A stretch of DNA of 39,585 bases from an uncultured bacterium (GTDB taxonomy: Bacteria > Bacteroidota > Bacteroidia > Bacteroidales > Bacteroidaceae), in the NCBI GenBank assembly GCA_905216095.1, contig CAJMSQ010000020.1, positions 1 to 39,585 of the forward strand, written 5' to 3'. The notes under the pieces were generated by a model, which was given only the letters and a program-made list of their open reading frames with translations, had not been told where the DNA came from and did not search any database. This document shows positions 34,307 to 39,585 of the stretch, piece after piece (position 1 is the first letter of the stretch; the number at the start of each line of letters is the position of its first letter). The translations under genes and the position numbers were made by a program.

Positions 34307-34353
34307 GAAGTGTTAAAATTGCCGGCGGCCGAAGAATTGGTATCTGCTGCGCT

Positions 34354-34887
34354 TCAGAGCACTTCGTCCACGGAAATGTCGTGCGGGTCGGTGGGAACGC
34401 TGTCAAACTTTTGGAAATCAAAACACAGCCCCAGCTTGTACACGCCCGAGAATCCGGGAAGTGCAAGCAGGCGGTCGTAAAATCCGCGTCCGCGGCCCAC
34501 CCGGTGTCCCGAAGCGTCGAAGGCGACGCCCGGAATGACGGCCAGGCGGATGGACGTGTAGTCGTGGAAACGCGGACCTGCGGGCTCGAGAATGCGGAAA
34601 GCCCCTTCGCGCAGGCTTTCGCGGCCCTCGTAGCGGTGGAGCGTCAGGTGTTCGCCCGCGACGGCAGGCAACAGCAGCGTCTTGCGGGTTTTCCAACGCT
34701 CAAGCAGCGCGTGGGTGCAAGGTTCGTCGGGGAGGGAGTGGAAAAGCAGGACGACGGGCGCGGCCAGAAAGCGCGGATGTGCTTCCAGCTGCCGCATCCT
34801 GATGTCGGACATGAGGCGCAGCTCCTCGGGCGTATGGTTGCTTTTCGCAACCTTTACCCTCGCGCGGATTTCCTCTTTTCCGGACAT
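34354..34887 (-). CDS. 5-formyltetrahydrofolate cyclo-ligase
   Basis: The enzyme converts 5-formyl-THF to 5,10-methenyl-THF with ATP, recycling a folate storage form. From the ATG at 34887 the protein is 177 aa (MSGKEEIRARVK start); a GTG at 34947 would overlap the upstream gene further. The family signatures are VVLLFHSLPDEPCT, the substrate region IRLAVIPGVAFDASGHRVGRG, and RGRGFYDRLL, corresponding to the GxGxGYYDR motif. It overlaps the 3' end of the S41 peptidase gene by 34 bp, so translation is probably coupled, and it ends the operon that starts at the M3 peptidase. Confidence 0.93.
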   Translation of the reverse strand: MSGKEEIRARVKVAKSNHTPEELRLMSDIRMRQLEAHPRFLAAPVVLLFHSLPDEPCTHALLERWKTRKTLLLPAVAGEHLTLHRYEGRESLREGAFRILEPAGPRFHDYTSIRLAVIPGVAFDASGHRVGRGRGFYDRLLALPGFSGVYKLGLCFDFQKFDSVPTDPHDISVDEVL

Positions 34888-36623
34888 AAGGCCAAGGTGT
34901 GCAGACGGAATGCGGGACAGGCTTTCGCACGCGCGCCGGCCGTCCACCGGCGGCAGTCCGGCCTGTGTGTGCCGCTGCCGAGGCGGGCCGTCTTTTCGGC
35001 CGGGCGTTCGGGGAAAGCGGCATGGCGGGCAAAGAGGTCCAGCGCCTTGAGTACGGCCGGGTCTGTGCGGTTGATGTATATCGTGGCGGCTTCCACGCCG
35101 AGCCGGTCGTTGATGATGTTGCTGTAAAGATGCTCCTCGAAAACCTTGTGCGACTGCATGATCATGCGGTTGCGGCGCTTGAGCCCGTTTTTCGCGGCAA
35201 ATTCGGCGAATTGTTCCACGATATTCTGTTTTTTCAGGTATCCGGTGAGCCGGTCCAGGTTGTCGAAACGCTCCAGCTGCTTGCGCCGGGCGTCCACATA
35301 TACGTAGGCGTACTGGTAGATGAGGCCTGTGAGATAGGCTTCCCTGAAGTAGGACGTGAAACCTGTGGTGTCGCGCGGGATGAACACGTCGGGAATGATG
35401 CCTCCCCCGCCGTAGACCGTCCGTCCGATGCGGGTCTTGTAGGCTTCGCCCTTGGTCTTGATGCTGTCGCTCGAATAATATTCGCCGTGCTCCGCACGTA
35501 GGATGAGGTCCTGCTCGTATTCCTCTTCGTCGCCCGGCACATAGGGCTTCTGCACGCAGCGTCCCGAGGGTGTATAATAGCGGGCCTTCGTCAGACGCAG
35601 CATGGAGCCGTCGTTGAATTCGATGGGCACCTGCACAAGTCCCTTGCCGAAGGTGCGGCGTCCGATAATCGTGCCGCGATCGTTGTCCTGGATGGCGCCG
35701 GCAAGGATTTCGCTGGCCGAGGCCGACGACTCGTCCACCAGTACCACGAGGGGCATCGTCTGATATGCCCCGCGGCCGTCGCTGGTGTACTCCTCGCGTG
35801 GCGACTTCCGCCCGGAAGTGTAGACGATAAGGCGGTTTTTGGGCAGGAACTCGTTGGCAATCTGCACGGCCGGGGCCATGTAGCCGCCCAGGTTCCCGCG
35901 AAGGTCGATAATCAGGTTCTTGAAGCCCTGTGCCTGCAACGTGGCCAACGCTCCGAGGAACTCGGGATAGGTGGTGTCCCCGAAACTGCCGATTCGCACG
36001 TAGCCGGTCGTCTCGTCCACCATGTAAACGACGTCGATGCTCTTGAGGGGGACGTCGCCCCGCACGATGGAATATTCTGTCACGCCCTTGACGCCGGCTC
36101 TTACTATGCCGAGGCGGACGGTCGTCCCGTTCGGGCCTTTCAGCCGCTTCATCGTCTCGTCGTTCGTTACCTTGTCCGTTCCGGCATAGGGCTTGCCGTC
36201 CACGCTCACTATTCTGTCGCCGGCCTGCAGCCCGGTGCTTTCGGACGGGCCGCCGTCAATGACGCGCACGATGCGCACCGTGTCTTTGTAGATGGTGAAC
36301 TGGACGCCTATGCCCGAGAAACTGCCCTTCAGGTCCTGCATGGACGCTTCGGACTCGGCGGCCGAGATGTAGACAGAGTGCGGGTCGAGCTCCTTAAGTA
36401 TTTGCGGCAGCGATTTCTCGACCAGTTCGCCGATGTTCACCGAGTCTACGTACTGGTCGTCTATGATGTGCAACAGGCTGTTGAGCTTGTCGCCCGACGT
36501 ATTGATGATGTTGAGCCGCTTACCCGAGAAGTGGTTGGCATAGAAACTGCCGATAAGGATGCCCAGCACGATGCCGAGCGCGATGAGCAGGGGGGTGAAG
36601 CGGTTGGGATGGGGCTTGGCCAT
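34854..36623 (-). CDS. S41-family C-terminal processing peptidase
   Basis: This is an inner-membrane-anchored or periplasmic serine protease of the Ctp/Tsp family. From the ATG at 36623 it is 589 aa; the frame extends to 36752 but that would overlap the deaminase gene, and only MAKPHPNRFTPLLIALG gives an N-terminal membrane segment. A PDZ domain (about 85-170) contains GIGVQF and AGDRIVSVDGKPY. The S41 catalytic core has LIIDLRGNLGG, the nucleophile serine in VDESSASASEIL and the lysine in RRTFGKGLVQ. The end of the protein is Arg/Ala-rich and overlaps the cyclo-ligase start by 34 bp. Confidence 0.93.
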   Translation of the reverse strand: MAKPHPNRFTPLLIALGIVLGILIGSFYANHFSGKRLNIINTSGDKLNSLLHIIDDQYVDSVNIGELVEKSLPQILKELDPHSVYISAAESEASMQDLKGSFSGIGVQFTIYKDTVRIVRVIDGGPSESTGLQAGDRIVSVDGKPYAGTDKVTNDETMKRLKGPNGTTVRLGIVRAGVKGVTEYSIVRGDVPLKSIDVVYMVDETTGYVRIGSFGDTTYPEFLGALATLQAQGFKNLIIDLRGNLGGYMAPAVQIANEFLPKNRLIVYTSGRKSPREEYTSDGRGAYQTMPLVVLVDESSASASEILAGAIQDNDRGTIIGRRTFGKGLVQVPIEFNDGSMLRLTKARYYTPSGRCVQKPYVPGDEEEYEQDLILRAEHGEYYSSDSIKTKGEAYKTRIGRTVYGGGGIIPDVFIPRDTTGFTSYFREAYLTGLIYQYAYVYVDARRKQLERFDNLDRLTGYLKKQNIVEQFAEFAAKNGLKRRNRMIMQSHKVFEEHLYSNIINDRLGVEAATIYINRTDPAVLKALDLFARHAAFPERPAEKTARLGSGTHRPDCRRWTAGARAKACPAFRLHTLALCPEKRKSARG

Positions 36624-36699
36624 GGGCAGGCGTATTTTAGTGGATGGAAAATCGGTTTCGGGTGAAAGTGGGAGGCGGTTGCCGCTGCGTGGCGGGCAC

Positions 36700-37128
36700 T
36701 TATTCGGAAGGAAGATGCCGCACGTCGATTCCGGCCCGTTGCAAAAGTTCAAGTCCGTCGGTCAGACGGTATTGTTTGTCGTAGACCACGCGGCGGATGC
36801 CGGCTTGTATGATGAGCTTGCTGCATTCTATGCACGGGGCGTCGGTGACGTAGAGCGTCGCGCCGTCGGAGTTGTTGCCCGAACGTGCTATCTTGGTGAT
36901 GGCATTCGCCTCGGCGTGCATCACGTATGGCTTGGTCAGCCCGTTTTCGTCCTCGCAAACGTTTTCGAAGCCTGCGGGCGTGCCGTTGTAGCCGTCCGAA
37001 ATGATCATTTTGTCCTTGACAATGAGCGCGCCGACCTGTCTGCGGGTGCAGTAGGAGTTTTCCGCCCAGATGCGGGCCATGCGCAGGTAACGTTTGTCCA
37101 GTTCCAGTTGTTTTTTGTTCGGTTCCAT
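36700..37128 (-). CDS. dCMP deaminase (ComEB-like cytidine/deoxycytidylate deaminase)
   Basis: It deaminates dCMP to dUMP, feeding thymidylate synthesis. The 142-aa protein holds the zinc-site motifs of the family: HAEANA, with zinc-ligand H71 and catalytic E73, and PCIEC with C99 and C102. The GYNGTPAGF loop is also typical. It starts 57 bp after the M3 peptidase stop and precedes the S41 gene by 76 bp on the same strand. Annotations in other Bacteroidales often call it ComEB-like. Confidence 0.95.
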   Translation of the reverse strand: MEPNKKQLELDKRYLRMARIWAENSYCTRRQVGALIVKDKMIISDGYNGTPAGFENVCEDENGLTKPYVMHAEANAITKIARSGNNSDGATLYVTDAPCIECSKLIIQAGIRRVVYDKQYRLTDGLELLQRAGIDVRHLPSE

Positions 37129-37185
37129 TGCTTGATAAGATAGTGTCGGGATGGGGCGAACCGGTCTTCGGACCGGCTGCCCCGG

Positions 37186-39213
37186 TCATTTCAGTCCGTT
37201 GCGGCGGAGCAGTGCCTCGATGTCGGGTTCTTTTCCGCGGAAAGCGCGGTACAGCTGCATCGGCGGCCGTGTCCCGCCTTGCGACAAGACGTTCGTGCGG
37301 AAGCTGCGGGCGGTTTCGCGGTCGAATATGCCGTTCTGTCTGAAGAGGTCGAAGGCATCGGCATCGAGGACCTCGGCCCACTTGTAACTGTAATAGCCGG
37401 CGGAGTATCCGCCCGCCATGATGTGTCCGAACTGCACGGACATGCAGGTCTCTTTCTGCCGAGGAAGGAGTTGCGCCGCCTGCCATGCTTCCTTCTCGAA
37501 GGCACGTACGTCGGCGTCGAAGGGGGTGCGCAGGGTGTAGTAGGCCATGTCGAGCAGTCCGAAAGACACCTGGCGCATACAGGCATAGGCCACGTTGAAG
37601 TTGCGTGCCTCGACAATGCGGCGTATCAGGTCGTCGGGGATGGGTTCCCCGCTTTCGTGATGGAAGGCGAAGGTTCTGAGGAAGTCTTTCTCCACGGCAT
37701 AGTTCTCCATGAACTGCGAAGGCAGTTCCACAAAGTCCCAATAGACGTTTGTCCCGCTCAGCGAGCGATGTTTCGTCGTGGCGAAGATGCCGTGCAGGGC
37801 ATGTCCGAACTCGTGCAGGAAGGTTTCGACTTCCGACAACGTGAGCAGTGCCGGCTTGCCGGCGGTCGGTCGGGTGAAGTTCATCGTTACCGACACGTGC
37901 GGGCGGCTTGTTCCGTCCCACTCGTCCTTGTAGTTGGTCATCCATGCCCCTCCCTGCTTGGAACTGCGGGGGTGGAAGTCGGTATAAAGCACGGCGAGGT
38001 AGCTGCCGTCCTCGTCGAAGACCTCGTATGCCGTGACGTCGGGATGATAGACGGGGATGCTTTTGTTTTCCCTGAAGGTGATGCCGTACAGCCTTGTGGC
38101 CAGTCCGAACACGCCTTGCTTCACGCGCGACAACTCGAAGTACGGGCGCAGCATTTCGGCATCCAGGTCGAAGCGTTCCTTCTGCAACTTGTGCGCATAG
38201 TAGGCAAAGTCCCACGGTTGCAGCACGAAGTCGTCGCCTTCCTCTCGGCGTGCCTTTTCGGTCACGGCTTCCACTTCGCGCAGGGCAGGGGCTTTGTATT
38301 CGTCGATGAGGCGTTGCAGCAGCCCGTAGACGTTTTCCGTGCGTTCGGCCATGCGCCGCTTCAGCACGTAGTCGGCATAGGTTTCATAGCCCAGGAGCTG
38401 CGCCAGTTCGCGGCGGAGATTGACGAGGCGGGACACGATGTCGAAATTGTTCTGCGCGTTGCCGTGCGTGCATTTAGTATTGTAGGCCATGTAAAGCCGG
38501 CGGCGCAGTTCGCGGTTGTCGGCATACGTCATGAAGGGCTGGTAGCTCGGTGCGTGCAGGGTGAATACCCAGCCGTCCGTATCGTGCTCGCGTGCGGTCT
38601 GTGCCGCCTGTTCCACCTGCATGGGCGGCAGTCCGGCCAGGTCTTGCTCGTCGGTGACGTGCAGCGTGAAGGCATTTGTCTCCTTCAGGTTGTTTTGTGA
38701 GAACTGCAAGGTCAGGCGCGAGAGTTCCGACTTGATTTCCCGGAACCGCTTCTTGCCTGCCGCGTCGAGCGTCGCGCCCGAGCGTTCGAACGCCTCGTAG
38801 GTCTTTTCGAGCAACATGCGGTCTTCGGCGTTCAGGTCGGGATGTTCGTCGTACACTGCCTTGACACGGGCGAACAGGGCCTCGTTGAGCATGATGTCGG
38901 AGGCGTGTCCGGAGAGCAGGGGCGACATTTCCTGCGCCAGTGCCTCGAGTTCGTCGTTCGTCTCCGCGCTGAGCAGGTTGTACATGACGGTGGTGGTGCG
39001 TTCCAGCAGTTCGCCCGTCTTCTCCATCGCGGCGATGGTGTTGCCGAAAGTAGGCTTTGCCGGATTATTGGCTATGTCTTCGATTTCTTTCTTCTCGCGT
39101 GCCATGCCTTCGACCAGTGCCGGCCGGAAGTGTTCGGTGCGCAGCAGGTCGAACCTCATGGTGCCGTGCGGCGCATCGGAAGGTTGGAAGAAAGGATTGG
39201 CAGTTTCGTTCAT
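37186..39213 (-). CDS. M3-family metallopeptidase (peptidyl-dipeptidase Dcp-like)
   Basis: A zinc oligopeptidase that removes dipeptides from, or cleaves, short peptides. The 675-aa protein has the family's usual size (E. coli Dcp 681). The zinc motif is H467-E468-F-G-H471, with the third ligand E496 in WDFVELPSQF. The C-terminal domain contains GGYSAGYYSYKWAEVLDAD, strongly conserved in Dcp/OpdA. No signal peptide is seen (MNETANPFFQPSD start), so it is probably cytoplasmic. It is the first gene of a four-gene operon with dCMP deaminase, S41 peptidase and cyclo-ligase. The promoter lies about 170-200 bp upstream. Confidence 0.95.
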   Translation of the reverse strand: MNETANPFFQPSDAPHGTMRFDLLRTEHFRPALVEGMAREKKEIEDIANNPAKPTFGNTIAAMEKTGELLERTTTVMYNLLSAETNDELEALAQEMSPLLSGHASDIMLNEALFARVKAVYDEHPDLNAEDRMLLEKTYEAFERSGATLDAAGKKRFREIKSELSRLTLQFSQNNLKETNAFTLHVTDEQDLAGLPPMQVEQAAQTAREHDTDGWVFTLHAPSYQPFMTYADNRELRRRLYMAYNTKCTHGNAQNNFDIVSRLVNLRRELAQLLGYETYADYVLKRRMAERTENVYGLLQRLIDEYKAPALREVEAVTEKARREEGDDFVLQPWDFAYYAHKLQKERFDLDAEMLRPYFELSRVKQGVFGLATRLYGITFRENKSIPVYHPDVTAYEVFDEDGSYLAVLYTDFHPRSSKQGGAWMTNYKDEWDGTSRPHVSVTMNFTRPTAGKPALLTLSEVETFLHEFGHALHGIFATTKHRSLSGTNVYWDFVELPSQFMENYAVEKDFLRTFAFHHESGEPIPDDLIRRIVEARNFNVAYACMRQVSFGLLDMAYYTLRTPFDADVRAFEKEAWQAAQLLPRQKETCMSVQFGHIMAGGYSAGYYSYKWAEVLDADAFDLFRQNGIFDRETARSFRTNVLSQGGTRPPMQLYRAFRGKEPDIEALLRRNGLK

Positions 39214-39381
39214 GGGATGAGTGCAGATGGATTTGTCTTGTCCGCTTCCGGCTTGTTCCCGGAACGGGTCCGGAAATGTGTTCCCCCGTTCTGTGAAAAC
39301 ATGTCCTCGCGGTGGGGATGTGTATCCCCGTTTCAGTCCTGATGATAAGTCTTATAAGAAATAATACCTGTCTTGGTGCAG

Positions 39382-39412
39382 CAAAGTTACTACTTTTTGT
39401 TCTCTTTCGCAA
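39382..39412 (-). promoter_or_regulatory. Promoter of the M3 peptidase operon
   Basis: Reverse-strand TTG (39410-39412), 20-bp spacer and TAACTTTG (39382-39389) match the consensus well. The leader would be about 160 nt. Nothing further was recognised in 39214-39381. Confidence 0.7.
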
Positions 39413-39465
39413 TATTGTACCGGACATTTCGTCCAAAAGAGAATTTTATGGTTCCCGGCGATTTT

Positions 39466-39486
39466 AACCCAAATCGGTCATTAGAC
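39466..39486 (+). repeat. Right 21-bp inverted arm of the terminal element
   Basis: Starts AACCCAAATCGG and is the perfect reverse complement of 127-147. The 13 bases at 39456-39468 (CGGCGATTTTAAC) also occur at the outer left end of dispersed copy C (reverse strand, 14802-14814), hinting that the two repeat families share end sequences. Confidence 0.8.
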
Positions 39487-39508
39487 CGCCGATAAGTTTG
39501 TCCGGTAT

Positions 39509-39585
39509 GGCTCTTTTGCCGTCTTACTCCTTTTTCCCGTCATCTTTTTCCCCGTCCGTGCTTGACATAGCCCGCTATGCCTGCG
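39509..39585. repeat. 77-bp terminal direct repeat, right copy
   Basis: Identical to bases 1-77. Preceded by TTTGTCCGGTAT at 39497-39508, the weaker inner inverted arm. See the left copy for interpretation. Confidence 0.9.

Larger units (their letters stand above)
34045..34316 (-). repeat. Dispersed intergenic repeat, copy E (most divergent)
   Basis: This 272-bp reverse-strand copy keeps both shared ends, the promoter -7 TATCTTTG (34276-34283), the terminator hairpin (34234-34258) and palindromic TACATGTGCATGTA-like sequence, but its body differs from the A/C and B/D subfamilies. It lies between the 3' end of the cyclo-ligase gene and the 5' end of the nuclease operon, in the same orientation as both, so its hairpin could also end read-through from the upstream operon. 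Confidence 0.83.

Noticed and set aside
147..34316. CRISPR array or tRNA cluster in the repeated intergenic regions
   Set aside because: Copies are single, kilobases apart and in both orientations, with no regular spacers; no cloverleaf was found.
1..39585. Interpretation of the window as a plasmid or phage circle because of identical ends
   Set aside because: No replication, partition, mobilisation or phage genes; content is core chromosomal housekeeping. The 77-bp identity is better explained by assembly at a repeat.

Overview
This window is a chromosomal segment of a member of the Bacteroidales (Bacteroidetes), family undetermined. Three things point there: sigma-ABfr-type promoters (TTTG/TTG, about 20 bp, TAnnTTTG) upstream of many genes; typical gene sets (exbB-exbD-exbD-tonB, etfB-etfA-acyl-CoA dehydrogenase, a kinase-RapZ fusion, short CstA, 9-type housekeeping neighbours such as gyrA plus secreted TPR proteins); and weak Shine-Dalgarno signals. 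Base composition is GC-rich for the order. No tRNA, rRNA, CRISPR array, transposase or phage gene was seen.

Layout. 464-5683 (-): gyrA followed by two secreted TPR proteins. 6404-8887 (-): a YbhN-like flippase and PepD. 8995-11319 (+): rsmA and a CstA-family peptide/pyruvate transporter. 11643-13817 (-): an N-acetylmuramoyl-L-alanine amidase and an MlaD-type lipid-transfer protein. 14002-14370 (-): rplS. 14940-18901 (-): a five-gene energy-transduction operon exbB-exbD-exbD-tonB plus a PstS-like lipoprotein. 19401-23015 (+): etfB-etfA-acyl-CoA dehydrogenase. 23841-30210 (+): Na/Pi symporter, aminotransferase, LolC/E-type permease, S9 peptidase. 30271-33849 (-): bifunctional nuclease, rsmE, kinase-RapZ fusion, YfcE-like phosphodiesterase. 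34354-39213 (-): M3 peptidase, dCMP deaminase, S41 peptidase, 5-formyl-THF cyclo-ligase.

The most unusual content is intergenic. Five copies (A-E) of a 250-293 bp repeat sit at operon boundaries. Each has imperfect TTAACA-type terminal inverted repeats, a consensus Bacteroidetes promoter inside one end, and a rho-independent terminator hairpin 15-17 nt after the -7 box. The hairpin sequence differs between subfamilies but its pairing, position and U-tract are kept. No protein is convincingly encoded. The family looks like a MITE-like or small-RNA-producing element that I cannot match to a named one.

The first and last 77 bases of the window are identical, and just outside them lie 21-bp arms in inverted orientation. 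Joined end to end they form one roughly 190-bp element with inverted terminal arms. Because all genes are core chromosomal, I read this as a contig ending in (or closing on) a second dispersed repeat family rather than as a true plasmid.
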